From assembly GCA_003574785.1 (NCBI GenBank), contig QORU01000015.1:128881-192880 (forward strand): DNA of 64,000 nt, given 5' to 3'. The stretch's first letter is position 1, and each line of letters begins with the position of its first letter. Under the pieces are notes generated by a model. The model was not told where the DNA came from and made no database searches. It saw only the letters and a list, made by a program, of their open reading frames with translations. Shown here piece by piece: positions 41,548-49,749 of this stretch. Origin of the DNA: Taklimakanibacter deserti. GTDB lineage: Bacteria; Pseudomonadota; Alphaproteobacteria; Rhizobiales; Aestuariivirgaceae. The position numbers were made by a program, and so were the translations under genes.

Positions 41548-42704
41548 TTGACGATCCTCAGATGGGCCGGGCGCGGCACCCGCTCGTGGCGGACATCGTC
41601 CCAGATCAGATAGGGATCGGGCTTGATCGGCTGGCTTGCCGCGAAAATGATGTCGAAGCCGCCTTTGCTATTGGAAACGCCGATGCGCGGCGTCAGATAG
41701 CTGTGCCGGTTGTCGCTGTCGATGCGCACCGGGCCCTGCGGCGCGTCGAACTCGACATGCGAGAGGACCGAGCGCACGGCCGGCATGTCCTCGCCGCCGG
41801 CCGCCTTGAGGGCGCGGGCGAGCAGATGGACCGCATTATAGGAGGCCTCGGCATCGGCCGATGTCGCGCGCTGACCGGGGAAGCGGCGGCGATAGGCGCG
41901 CGCGAAGGAGGCGTTGGCCTCCGTGTCGATGCTTTCGAAATAGACCGATGAGCTGATATGGCCGTCCGCGGCCTCCGGTCCTATTTCGGCGAGCTCGGGC
42001 TCGGACAGGCTGCAGCTCGCGACCGGCATGTCGCGCGGCTGGTCGAGACGTGCGCGTTTCGCCGCCCTTCTCAGCGCGCGGAAGAAGGCATAGGCCGAAT
42101 CGCCGATCAGCGTGTTGAAGATGAAATGCGGGCGGCAATCGAGGATCTGCCGGACGATCGAATCGTGATCGACGTCGCCCACCGGCACATAGCGCTCGGC
42201 CAGCACGCTGCCGCCCGAAGCCAGCACCGCCTCGCGCATGATCTTGTTGTTTTCCCAGGCCCAGATGTAGTTCGAGCCGACGAAATAGGCCTTGTTGCCG
42301 TAGCGCTTGAGCAGGAAATCGGCGAGCGGCACGATGTGCTGGTTGGGCGAGGCGCCGGTATAGACGACATTCTCGCTGCTCTCGAAGCCTTCATAATGCG
42401 AGGGATACCAGAGCAGCCCGTCATATTTCTCGAAATAGGGCAGCACTTCCTTGCGGCTGGACGAGGTGTAGCAGCCGATGACATGGACGAGGCCCTCATC
42501 GATGAGCATCGACTTGGCGAGCCGTGCATAGGCGCTCAAGGCGCCGCCCGGATCGGCGATGCTGGGTTCGAGCGTGAAGGGGAAGGCATCGCCGGCATTG
42601 ACTTCATCGATGGCGAGCAAGGCACCGTTCAGCATCGCCTGGCCGATCGTGGCATAGGGTCCGGTGATCGAGAAAAGAAGACCGAGCCTGTGCCTGCCTT
42701 TCAT
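41544..42704 (-). CDS. amiC: AmiC-like amide-sensing regulator (type-I binding-protein fold)
   Basis: 386 residues from the ATG at 42704, GGAAGGAAAGC just upstream; no signal peptide, so it stays in the cytoplasm. Marks of AmiC: GLLFSITGPYATIGQAMLNG, GCYTSSSRKEVLPYFEKYDG, LLWYPSHYEGFESSENVVYT, SNYIWAWENNKIMREAVLAS. AmiC binds short amides and sequesters AmiR when empty. Its gene starts the amide operon and is followed by amiR, so the sensor pair is made together with the transporter. Confidence 0.95.
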   Translation of the reverse strand: MKGRHRLGLLFSITGPYATIGQAMLNGALLAIDEVNAGDAFPFTLEPSIADPGGALSAYARLAKSMLIDEGLVHVIGCYTSSSRKEVLPYFEKYDGLLWYPSHYEGFESSENVVYTGASPNQHIVPLADFLLKRYGNKAYFVGSNYIWAWENNKIMREAVLASGGSVLAERYVPVGDVDHDSIVRQILDCRPHFIFNTLIGDSAYAFFRALRRAAKRARLDQPRDMPVASCSLSEPELAEIGPEAADGHISSSVYFESIDTEANASFARAYRRRFPGQRATSADAEASYNAVHLLARALKAAGGEDMPAVRSVLSHVEFDAPQGPVRIDSDNRHSYLTPRIGVSNSKGGFDIIFAASQPIKPDPYLIWDDVRHERVPRPAHLRIVK

Positions 42705-42845
42705 GCGCTTTCCTTCCGGTCGGCTTAAAAAACAAAAAGCCCGCGGGCTCAAACTCCCGGGGCTTCATCGCCACACTATCTGTCTGGAATAGTCGATCAC
42801 CACATGTCTGTGGTGTGAACCGCAGACCGAGCATCCTTGCTCGCC
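42705..42845 (-). promoter_or_regulatory. ANTAR antitermination leader of the amide operon
   Basis: Reading the minus strand from a predicted start near 42843: first hairpin CGAGC-AAGGAT-GCTCG (42828-42843), hexaloop with A at position 1 and G at position 4 as known for ANTAR targets; 12-base linker; second hairpin CACCAC-AGACAT-GTGGTG (42798-42815), A at 1 but C at 4; then an intrinsic terminator (42727-42764) and the amiC ribosome site. This two-hairpin plus terminator order is the known ANTAR layout, and the protein that reads it, AmiR, is encoded in the same operon. Confidence 0.8.
42727..42764 (-). terminator. Intrinsic terminator in the amiC leader
   Basis: On the minus strand AGCCC-CGGG, loop AGTTTGAG, CCCG-C-GGGCT (one bulged base), directly followed by TTTTTGTTTTTT. 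A nine-pair stem plus U-tract 23 bases upstream of the amiC ATG; it would stop transcription before the first gene unless antiterminated. Confidence 0.9.
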
Positions 42846-42849
42846 GGAA

Positions 42850-42878
42850 AGTATTGCATCCGAGGTTTTTTGCGTCAA
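42850..42878 (-). promoter_or_regulatory. Predicted sigma-70 type promoter of the amide operon
   Basis: TTGACG (minus strand, 42878-42873), 17 base spacer, AATACT (42855-42850). The -35 box overlaps the TGA of the enolase-superfamily gene upstream. The predicted start, about seven bases past the -10, falls on the first hairpin of the leader. Confidence 0.65.
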
Positions 42879-44002
42879 GGCCTGCGGACTTCGAACCTCA
42901 GGATGGCCGCGGCCTCGATCGCCTTCCAATCGATGCCGATGCCGAGGCCTTGGCCCGGCGGCGCATGGACATAGCCCTGGGCGTCGGTGCGGATGACGTC
43001 TTGCGCGCCATATTCGAAGGCGGGGTAGGGAACGGGCTGCTCGAAATAGGTGCAGTTCGCATAAGCGAGCATCATATGCAGATTGGCCGCCTGGGTCAGC
43101 GTATAGCCCCAGCATTGGATCTCGACATCCATGCCGAGCGCCTCGGCCAGCCCCATCACCTTGCGCAGCGGCGTGATGCCGCCGCAGATCGTCGCATCGA
43201 CCCGAAGCGCGCTCCAGGCGCCGGCCTTCGCCGCCTGCGCCAGGGCCTGCAGATCGAGCCAGGTATTGCCGGCGGCGATCACCGGCACCGTGCTTCGGCG
43301 CCGCAGCTCGCAATAGCCCTCGATGTCGGTGTCGAGCAAGGGGGCCTCGAACCACCTAAAGCCGAGCTCGCTCAAGCGGCGCGCGACCTTGACGGCGCCG
43401 ATGCGGTCGTAACGCTGCTCGACGTCGAGCATCAGAGCGAGATCCTGGCCGTGGAAATGTTTCGCCACCGCCTCGCACATGGGCAGGTCGCGCTCCGGCA
43501 CGCACCAGCAGTGGAATTTGACGGCTTTGAACCCCTCGCGCCGTCTCTCGCCGACATAGTCGATATAGGCCTGGTTGTCGGCGAGGAGCGGGGTCGAGGC
43601 ATAGCTCAGGACCTTGTCGCGGGCGCCGCCGAGCAGCTGGTAGAGCGGCAATCGCGCATGCCGCGCCGCCATGTCCCACAGAGCGATATCGATGAGCGAA
43701 TGGGCCTGCGGCACCATAGGCGTGCCGAGATTGCGCAATTTGAGCCACAGGCTTTCTCTTTCACCTGGATGCCGGCCGATGATGTCGGGCAGGATATGGC
43801 GCAGCGTCTCGCCGGTGGCGCGGTCGAAACCATGAGGCGTGATCATCGCCGCGCCGGCAATGCCTTCGAGCCCGCTCGCCGCGGTGAGGCGCAGGACGAT
43901 ATTGGCCATATACTGCCCGCTCATACCGTCGGCCCAGGTGTAGCGCTCGACATCGGGTCCGACGACGAAGACTTCCGCTCTTTCGATGGCGTGCTCTTTC
44001 AT
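42875..44002 (-). CDS. Mandelate racemase/enolase-superfamily protein, atypical active site
   Basis: 375 residues. N-terminal capping domain, then a barrel: AVKFHCW at about 155 (usual K-x-K position has His second), MLDVEQ (first metal Asp), WFEAPL (second metal Glu), but IAAGN where the third metal Glu is normally found, and EIQCWG where a catalytic His is often found. The fold call is firm, the reaction is not. Its ATG overlaps the stop of an ABC ATPase remnant by four bases (ATGA), so it once belonged to an amino-acid transporter operon. Confidence 0.88.
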   Translation of the reverse strand: MKEHAIERAEVFVVGPDVERYTWADGMSGQYMANIVLRLTAASGLEGIAGAAMITPHGFDRATGETLRHILPDIIGRHPGERESLWLKLRNLGTPMVPQAHSLIDIALWDMAARHARLPLYQLLGGARDKVLSYASTPLLADNQAYIDYVGERRREGFKAVKFHCWCVPERDLPMCEAVAKHFHGQDLALMLDVEQRYDRIGAVKVARRLSELGFRWFEAPLLDTDIEGYCELRRRSTVPVIAAGNTWLDLQALAQAAKAGAWSALRVDATICGGITPLRKVMGLAEALGMDVEIQCWGYTLTQAANLHMMLAYANCTYFEQPVPYPAFEYGAQDVIRTDAQGYVHAPPGQGLGIGIDWKAIEAAAILRFEVRRP

Positions 44003-44172
44003 ATTGCCTCTCTGTTGAATGTGGGGGGTTGCGTGCTGCTTTCACCATGCCAGCCGGGATGGCTGAGGAAGTCGCGGGTGCGGGCGACACGGGCGGCGGT
44101 GAATATCTCTTTCGGCGTGCCCTCCTCGATGGCCCGGCCCTTGTCGAAGACGGCGACACGGCTGCGGAAGCG
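43999..44172 (-). pseudogene. 3' remnant of an amino-acid ABC ATPase (GlnQ-like)
   Basis: The minus-strand frame gives FRSRVAVFDKGRAIEEGTPK then EIFTAARVARTRDFLS, the standard C-terminal end of GlnQ/HisP type ATPases, and runs to a TGA that overlaps the enolase-superfamily ATG. Immediately upstream (44173-44175) is an in-frame TAG and homology ends. No start or Walker motifs remain. From 44176 to 44311 there is no recognisable gene, only the junction. Confidence 0.8.
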
Positions 44173-44311
44173 CTAGCTGCGTGATCACGAAATGTGGGCA
44201 CCGCAGTGCCGGGCCTGCTGGGTAGCCAAAATCAGGAAATCGCCGTCCCTGCGCTGACGTTACAGCGGGAAGGGGCATCTCATACGCCCGACCCGCGTTG
44301 CAAGGCCCCGC

Positions 44312-44788
44312 TCATCCCTGACTCTTGACGGGACCCGGCTGGTTGAGTCCGCCCACCCCCAGTTTTCTGCCGCTCGCAAGAAGGTAGTAGCCAAGGCGGA
44401 CAACCTGCGCATGCTCGCCCTCGACGTCTATCCGGAATTTGAGCCGTATCCGCAGCTCATTCTGGTTTGGCCCCTGTTCGCCGACGGTGTCCCAGCTGAG
44501 TTCGCTGACTTCCCATTGCATGAAGTCGTCCTCATCCGGACTGGTACTGTCGAACCCGTCGATAGTGACTTTGGGGACAACGTTTCTGACATCTTCCCAG
44601 AAAGGACCAACCAAAAGGCGCACATCATAGGTCTCGACAACGTTGTCGTCTTCGTTTCCCTTGAGACTGCCGGTGGTTTTGACGCTGCCTTGTACGACCA
44701 CTCCGACATGCGATTCGGTTTCCGGTTGAAAGAATCCGCGATGTTCCGCTTCGAACGCACTCTGTGGGGGCTCGAGAATGATTGCCAT
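44312..44788 (-). CDS. Hypothetical protein of unknown family
   Basis: 158 residues from the ATG at 44788, which has a near-perfect AAGGAGG upstream. Acidic protein (MAIILEPPQSAFEAEHRGFF, GFDSTSPDEDDFMQWEVSEL) with no signal peptide, membrane helix or recognised domain; the middle looks like beta-structure. Base composition is lower in GC than the flanking transporter genes. It lies in the scar between the ATPase remnant and the betaine-type transporter, so it may be imported DNA. Confidence 0.65.
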   Translation of the reverse strand: MAIILEPPQSAFEAEHRGFFQPETESHVGVVVQGSVKTTGSLKGNEDDNVVETYDVRLLVGPFWEDVRNVVPKVTIDGFDSTSPDEDDFMQWEVSELSWDTVGEQGPNQNELRIRLKFRIDVEGEHAQVVRLGYYLLASGRKLGVGGLNQPGPVKSQG

Positions 44789-44870
44789 CGCTGGCCTCCT
44801 TCTGACGGCTGCACGGGCGACAGAACCAGTGTACCTGAAGGAACGCACGATAACAAATAGTCGGCCTGGT

Positions 44871-46823
44871 CTAGCCCATGCCCAGTTCGCGCTTGCGGCG
44901 CTGGGCCCAGGCGCCGATCAGCCTCTCGGCAATGATGCCGATGAAGGCTATGCCGAGCCCGGCGAGCAGGCCTCTGCCGGTATCGGCGCCGGGCAACGCC
45001 TTGTAGATTTCCTGGCCGAGGTCGCGCGAGCCGATGAGCGCGGTGATCGCCACCATGGCCAGCGCCATCATGATGGTCTGGTTGATGCCGAGCAGGATCT
45101 CGGGGAATGCCATGGGCAACTCGACCTTGCGCAGCCGCTGCCAGCCGGTGGCGCCCGCGGCGGTCACCGCTTCGAGCGTCGTCGTCGGCACGCGCATGAG
45201 CCCCAGATAGGTGAAGCGTATGGCGGGCACCGTCGCATAGGCCAGCATGGCGATCACATTGGAGAGATCGCTCGTCTGGAACAGCATGATCACCGGAATC
45301 AGATAGATGAAGCTTGGAAAGGTCTGCAGCGTGTCGCAGATCGTATTGATGACCCGCGCCGCGAAGGGTCGCCGCGCCGCCCAGATGCCGAGCGGTATGC
45401 CGATCAGGACGCACAGGACTGTGGTGCTCGTGACCAGATAAAGTGTCAGCATCAGCGGCGTCCAGAAGCCGGTGATCATCAGGAAGCCGAGGAGGAAGAT
45501 GGGCAGCAATGCCAGGCGCCAGCCGCCGAAAAAATAGCCGACCAGCGCCGGCGCGCCGATCACCACGGGCCAGGGCAGCCAGAGATAGAAATCGCGCAAG
45601 GGCAGAAGCATCCAGATGGTGATGCCGTCGCGCACCGGCTTCACATAGGGAAAGAGATTGCGCGATATCCAGCGCACGCCGTCATTGATGGGCCCGCCAT
45701 AGGAGAGCGTCATTTCCCTGGGCAGGACGGCCAGCGCCGGCAGGACCTGCGCCAGCACGATCGAAGCCACCAGTACCGCGCAGAAAATCGCAAGGTGACG
45801 ATGGCGCCTGAGCCAGGGCGTATGCGGGGCCACCCGCTCGGGCAGCCGGCGCATATAGGCCTGAGTCATGCGGTCGAGCACAATGGCGATGAGCGTGATC
45901 GCGACCCCTTGCTCCACTGCCTTGCCGATCTGCAGCTGCTGCAGCGAGAACAGGAGCTTTTGCCCAAGCCCCGAGGCGCCGACCAGCGAGGCGATGACCG
46001 CCATGGCAAGCGTCTGCATTACGGCCTGGTTGAGGCCGAGCAGCAAGGTCCGCTCCGCCGCGGGCAACTCGACCTTCCATAGGAGCTGCAAGGGTGTGCA
46101 GCCCGACATCTGGCCGGCCTCGATGATCTCCTTGGGGACAGTGCGGATGCCGAGGATGGTGCATCGAGCCATCGGCGGCAGGGCGAAGATCAGCGTCGCC
46201 AGCATGGCCGGCACCTGGCCGAAGCCGAACAGGATCACGACCGGCCCGAGATAGGCCATATGCGGCGTGGCCTGCATCACGTCGAAGATCGCGTTGAGGA
46301 CGCGCTCGACGCGGGCGTTGCGCGTCGCCCAGATGCCGAGCAGAAGGCCCATGATGACCGCGAGCGGCACCGTCACGATGACGATGGCGAGCGTCTGCAT
46401 CGCATCGGGCCACAGGCCGAAGATGGCAAGATAGAAGCTGGCGAGACCGCAGAGCAGGGCGAGCGGCCGCCCGCCGATCCAATGACCGAGAATGGCGGCG
46501 GCGCCGACGATCACGGGCCAGGGCAAGGGCGGCAGTTTCCAGGCCGGTATGCCGCGATAAAGCAGGGCCTCGACGAGATTGAGCGGCTGCGCCAGGCACC
46601 AGGCGATGATGCGGGTCACCGGCTTCGCCGTTGCGGCGAACCAGGCAAAGAATTCGGTGACCCAGCCGCGCACCGGCAGGATGAGCGTATCGGGCCATTT
46701 GTCGAGCCACGGCACGAGTTGTGCGAGAACGGCCAAAAGAAGGACGACCGCGATTGCGATCGGCGCGGTGAGCCGTGGGGTCCGCGCAATGCCGGTGCCG
46801 ATGCGCGCGGCCGACGCGATCAT
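44871..46823 (-). CDS. Betaine/TMAO-type ABC permease, two permease domains in one chain (ProW/OpuAB-like)
   Basis: 650 residues. Two homologous permease modules: the first with MQATPHMAYLGPVVILFGFG and EIIEAGQMSGCTPLQLLWKV, the second with LQTFPSFIYLIPVIMLFQTS and TLEAVTAAGATGWQRLRKVE. Each carries the ATPase-contact loop. In most ProW proteins there is only one, so this is a fused dimer as in TMAO importers of marine alphaproteobacteria. The ATPase gene overlaps its start by four bases. Binds no substrate itself; works with the proteins at 46820 and 47920. Confidence 0.93.
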   Translation of the reverse strand: MIASAARIGTGIARTPRLTAPIAIAVVLLLAVLAQLVPWLDKWPDTLILPVRGWVTEFFAWFAATAKPVTRIIAWCLAQPLNLVEALLYRGIPAWKLPPLPWPVIVGAAAILGHWIGGRPLALLCGLASFYLAIFGLWPDAMQTLAIVIVTVPLAVIMGLLLGIWATRNARVERVLNAIFDVMQATPHMAYLGPVVILFGFGQVPAMLATLIFALPPMARCTILGIRTVPKEIIEAGQMSGCTPLQLLWKVELPAAERTLLLGLNQAVMQTLAMAVIASLVGASGLGQKLLFSLQQLQIGKAVEQGVAITLIAIVLDRMTQAYMRRLPERVAPHTPWLRRHRHLAIFCAVLVASIVLAQVLPALAVLPREMTLSYGGPINDGVRWISRNLFPYVKPVRDGITIWMLLPLRDFYLWLPWPVVIGAPALVGYFFGGWRLALLPIFLLGFLMITGFWTPLMLTLYLVTSTTVLCVLIGIPLGIWAARRPFAARVINTICDTLQTFPSFIYLIPVIMLFQTSDLSNVIAMLAYATVPAIRFTYLGLMRVPTTTLEAVTAAGATGWQRLRKVELPMAFPEILLGINQTIMMALAMVAITALIGSRDLGQEIYKALPGADTGRGLLAGLGIAFIGIIAERLIGAWAQRRKRELGMG

Positions 46824-47845
46824 TTGGCGCCGCCGGGATAGAGGGCGGCGATCATCATCTCGCGATTGATGGCGCCGACCGGCTGTCCCGCATCGTCGAT
46901 GACGGCGATGGTCTTGTCGGAGGACAGGACCAGCGCCGCCGCATCGCCGATCTTGGCGGAAGCCATCACGTTCACGCCATTGATCGGCACTTTCTTGGGC
47001 GAGGCCACCGCACCCACGGTGAGGATACGGTCGCGCGGCGCGGTGCGGGTGAACTCACGGACATAGTCGTCGGCCGGATGAGACACCATGGCTTCGGGCG
47101 TCGCGAGTTGCACTAGGCGCCCGTCCTTCATGATCCCGATGCGGTCACCGAGCCGGATCGCCTCGTCGAAATCATGCGTGATGAAGACGATGGTCTTCTT
47201 GAGAAGCTTCTGCAGCCTGAGGAACTCGTCCTGCATTTCGCGGCGGATCAACGGGTCGAGCGCCGAGAATGGCTCGTCGAGAAACCAGATATCGGGCTCG
47301 ACCGCGAGCGAGCGGGCAATGCCGACCCGCTGCTGCTGGCCGCCCGACAGTTCACGCGGGAAGTGATCCTCGCGGCCTTCGAGACCGACGAGCTTGATCA
47401 CCTCGCGGGCCCGCTTCTCGCGCTCCTCGCGCCCGGTGCCTCGCACCTCCAGCGGAAAAGCGACATTGGAGAGGACGCTGCGGTGCGGCAGGAGGCCGAA
47501 ATGCTGGAAAACCATGCCCATCTTGTGGCGGCGCAGCTCGATGAGCTCGGTGGGTGTCGCCTTGAGGAGGTCGGCGCCATCAAGCAGGATCTGGCCTGTG
47601 GTCGGATCATTGAGGCGGGTGAGGGCACGTATCAGTGTCGATTTGCCCGAGCCCGAAAGCCCCATGACGATCAGGATCTCTCCCGGATAGACGTCGAAGG
47701 AAACGTCGCGCACCGCGCCGATGTAATGCTCGTCGCGGAAGTGCTCATCCTGGGGCGCCTGGCCGTGCCGCGCCATGAAGCCTGCCGGATCCGGGCCGAA
47801 GACCTTCCACAGATTCCGGCAAGAGATTTTCGCGCGCCCTGTCAT
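46820..47845 (-). CDS. Betaine/TMAO-type ABC ATPase (ProV-like)
   Basis: 341 residues from the ATG at 47845; earlier frame lies in the intergenic hairpin and binding-protein gene. Walker A GLSGSGKSTL, signature LSGGQQQRVGIARSLA, Walker B IWFLDEPFSALDPL, H-loop FITHDFDEAI. The N-terminal extension (KISCRNLWKVFGPDP) and a C-terminal CBS-like half (about 260-340, RILTVGAVASPKKVP) are typical of ProV/OpuAA, whose CBS part senses ionic strength. Confidence 0.95.
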   Translation of the reverse strand: MTGRAKISCRNLWKVFGPDPAGFMARHGQAPQDEHFRDEHYIGAVRDVSFDVYPGEILIVMGLSGSGKSTLIRALTRLNDPTTGQILLDGADLLKATPTELIELRRHKMGMVFQHFGLLPHRSVLSNVAFPLEVRGTGREEREKRAREVIKLVGLEGREDHFPRELSGGQQQRVGIARSLAVEPDIWFLDEPFSALDPLIRREMQDEFLRLQKLLKKTIVFITHDFDEAIRLGDRIGIMKDGRLVQLATPEAMVSHPADDYVREFTRTAPRDRILTVGAVASPKKVPINGVNVMASAKIGDAAALVLSSDKTIAVIDDAGQPVGAINREMMIAALYPGGAK

Positions 47846-47869
47846 CCGCTCGCTTCCAAAAGGGAGAGA

Positions 47870-47899
47870 GGCGGACGCAGGCTCGTGTCCGCGTCCGCC
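47870..47899 (-). promoter_or_regulatory. Hairpin between betaine/TMAO binding protein and ATPase genes
   Basis: Perfect nine-base arms GGCGGACGC and GCGTCCGCC with a 12-base loop on the minus strand, followed by TCTCTCCCTTTT. It sits after the binding-protein stop at 47920, where it can stabilise that message or partially end transcription so that more binding protein than transporter is made. Confidence 0.55.
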
Positions 47900-47919
47900 G
47901 GGATCCGGATCATCGCCGC

Positions 47920-48873
47920 TTATTGCAGCCAGGCCTTCCAGACGGCCTCGTTCTCGGTGACCCACTTCTTCGCCGCATCTTCCGGCGTCATGCCCTCGAC
48001 ATCGACCATGGCGGCTGCGGCCGCGATCTGCGGATTGGTGAAATTCACCTTCTTGAGGATGGCAGCGGCCTTGGGCCACTTCTCGGCGAGTTGCTTCGAT
48101 CCTGCCTTCTTGAGATAGCCCTTGGCGGGCGCGCCGCAATCATAGACGGCGTCCGGGTTCACGCCCCATTTGGGATCGCTGAGGCATGCCGCTTCGTAAG
48201 TCGGGAATTCGACGAACTGGCCTTCGAATTTCGCCTCGATGAAATTCGGCGTCCAGTTGAAGAGCACGATCGGCTCCTTGCGGTCATAGGCGGCCTGAAG
48301 CTCGGCCCACAATGTCGCTGCCTGCCCGACCGGCACTTCCTGGAAGTTCATCTTCAGCGCCTGGATGCGCTCGGAATAGTGCTTGCCCCAGTCGGCGGGC
48401 GGTCCGACGAACCTGCCCTTGCTGCCGGTCTCGGCGGTGGCGAGCTTGCCGGCGCAGGCATCGAGCGCCTTCCAGTCGGGCAAGCCCGGGCACATCTCAT
48501 TCATATAGGTCGGATACCACCAGTCCTCACGCGTCACCGCTTCATGAGCGCCTAGGTCGACGGCGCCGTTGGCGAGCGCCTTCTCGAAGGATTCGGCTTG
48601 CGAGCCTTCCCAGACCTCGACCTGGAAATCCATGTCGCCCGCCGCCAGTGCCGTATATTGCAGCTGCGTGTCGGAGGACTTGTATTCGACATTATTGCCT
48701 TGCGCCTGCAGGATCTGGCCGACGACATTGGAAAGCACGAGCTGGCTCGTCCAGTTGTTGGTTACGATCTTGATCGGATCGGCGGAATCTTCCGCCATGG
48801 CCGTGGTCGCAAGGACCGCCAATGCTGTCGCGCCGAGCAGGCCGGTCTTCGTGAACGTCTTGATCATTGTCAT
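47920..48873 (-). CDS. Betaine/TMAO-type ABC substrate-binding protein (ProX/TmoX-like)
   Basis: 317 residues with a Sec signal (TGLLGATALAVLATTAMAED). OpuAC-type fold: VTNNWTSQLVLSNVVGQILQ, DFQVEVWEGSQAESFEKALA, WWYPTYMNEMCPGLPDWKAL, VLFNWTPNFIEAKFEGQFVE. Several Trp/Tyr in these segments could build the aromatic box that binds trimethylammonium groups. Because TorR, TorS and TorT adjoin, trimethylamine N-oxide is as likely a ligand as glycine betaine or choline. GAGAGGAAAT precedes the start. Confidence 0.93.
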   Translation of the reverse strand: MTMIKTFTKTGLLGATALAVLATTAMAEDSADPIKIVTNNWTSQLVLSNVVGQILQAQGNNVEYKSSDTQLQYTALAAGDMDFQVEVWEGSQAESFEKALANGAVDLGAHEAVTREDWWYPTYMNEMCPGLPDWKALDACAGKLATAETGSKGRFVGPPADWGKHYSERIQALKMNFQEVPVGQAATLWAELQAAYDRKEPIVLFNWTPNFIEAKFEGQFVEFPTYEAACLSDPKWGVNPDAVYDCGAPAKGYLKKAGSKQLAEKWPKAAAILKKVNFTNPQIAAAAAMVDVEGMTPEDAAKKWVTENEAVWKAWLQ

Positions 48874-49035
48874 ATTTCCTCTCCCGGTGCGGGGAGACTT
48901 TCATCGCTCACGCCTCGCCCGCGTGTTCTCGTGTGAGCCGATGGGAGAAGGCTACCGTTCCCTTGTTAATGCGTTGGTGGAGCTTGGTGAAAGTGATGGA
49001 AGATTTTGTGAAAAGTTGTTAAAATCGAGAAAGTC
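48874..49035. promoter_or_regulatory. Divergent promoter region between transporter and torR
   Basis: 162 bases. The half next to torR (48955-49030) is AT-rich with two TTGTTAA words (48963-48969 and 49016-49022) and GTGAAA repeats, which are candidate regulator sites. The other half is GC-rich leader of the binding-protein gene. No gene. Confidence 0.4.
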
Positions 49036-49749
49036 ATGAAGCCATCTGCCGCTCATATCGTCATCGTCGAAGACGATCCGGTTACCCGGGCGAAGCTCGC
49101 CGCCTATTTCGCCGCCGTCGGCTATCGGGTCAGCGAGGCGGAAGACGGCGATTCTATGCGCGAGATACTGGCCGAGCGGCCGGCCGATCTTCTGATGATC
49201 GACATTCAATTGCCGGGCGAGGACGGCTTGCAGTTGACCCGCGAGCAGCGCGAACGGTCGGAAGCCGGCATCATCCTGGTGACCGGGCGGACCGACACGG
49301 TCGACCGCATCGTCGGCCTCGAGCTCGGCGCTGATGACTATGTCACCAAGCCCTTCGACCAGCGCGAGCTCCTGGCGCGGGTCAAGAATCTCCTGCGCCG
49401 GGTCCGCCGCAGCGGCGTCGCGGCCGAGATCGGCATGGTGAGGAAGTTTCTCGGCTGGACGCTCGACCTGGGCAGCCGCACCTTGCGCGACAACTCGGGC
49501 GAGTTCACCGATCTCACCCGCGCCGAGTTCAGGGCGCTGGCGCTCCTTTCCGCCAATCCCGGCAAGGTTCTGTCGCGTGACCGTTTGCTGCACGAGATCG
49601 CCCATCGCGATTGGGATCCCGCCGACCGCACGGTCGATGTCGTTGTGCGCCGGCTGCGCCAGAAGCTCGGCGACGATTCGCGCCATCCGCGCATCATCGT
49701 CACGTCGCATGGCGAAGGTTATCTCTTCGCCGCTTCTCTCAAAGGTTAG
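49036..49749 (+). CDS. torR: TorR-like OmpR-family response regulator
   Basis: 237 residues. Receiver with Asp56 ([14 protein letters not shown]) and Lys in [16 protein letters not shown]; winged helix ending ([51 protein letters not shown]). Sequence type is TorR/ArcA-like; with TorS and TorT encoded alongside it is the expected output of a TMAO sensor. It faces away from the transporter operon at 48873, which it may control. Converges on torS with a four-base overlap. Confidence 0.93.
   Translation: MKPSAAHIVIVEDDPVTRAKLAAYFAAVGYRVSEAEDGDSMREILAERPADLLMIDIQLPGEDGLQLTREQRERSEAGIILVTGRTDTVDRIVGLELGADDYVTKPFDQRELLARVKNLLRRVRRSGVAAEIGMVRKFLGWTLDLGSRTLRDNSGEFTDLTRAEFRALALLSANPGKVLSRDRLLHEIAHRDWDPADRTVDVVVRRLRQKLGDDSRHPRIIVTSHGEGYLFAASLKG

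Noticed and set aside
44428..45414. 328-codon minus-strand frame bridging the hypothetical gene and the permease gene
   Set aside because: It is a frame-shifted reading of the permease 3' part and of the hypothetical gene, without its own ribosome site.
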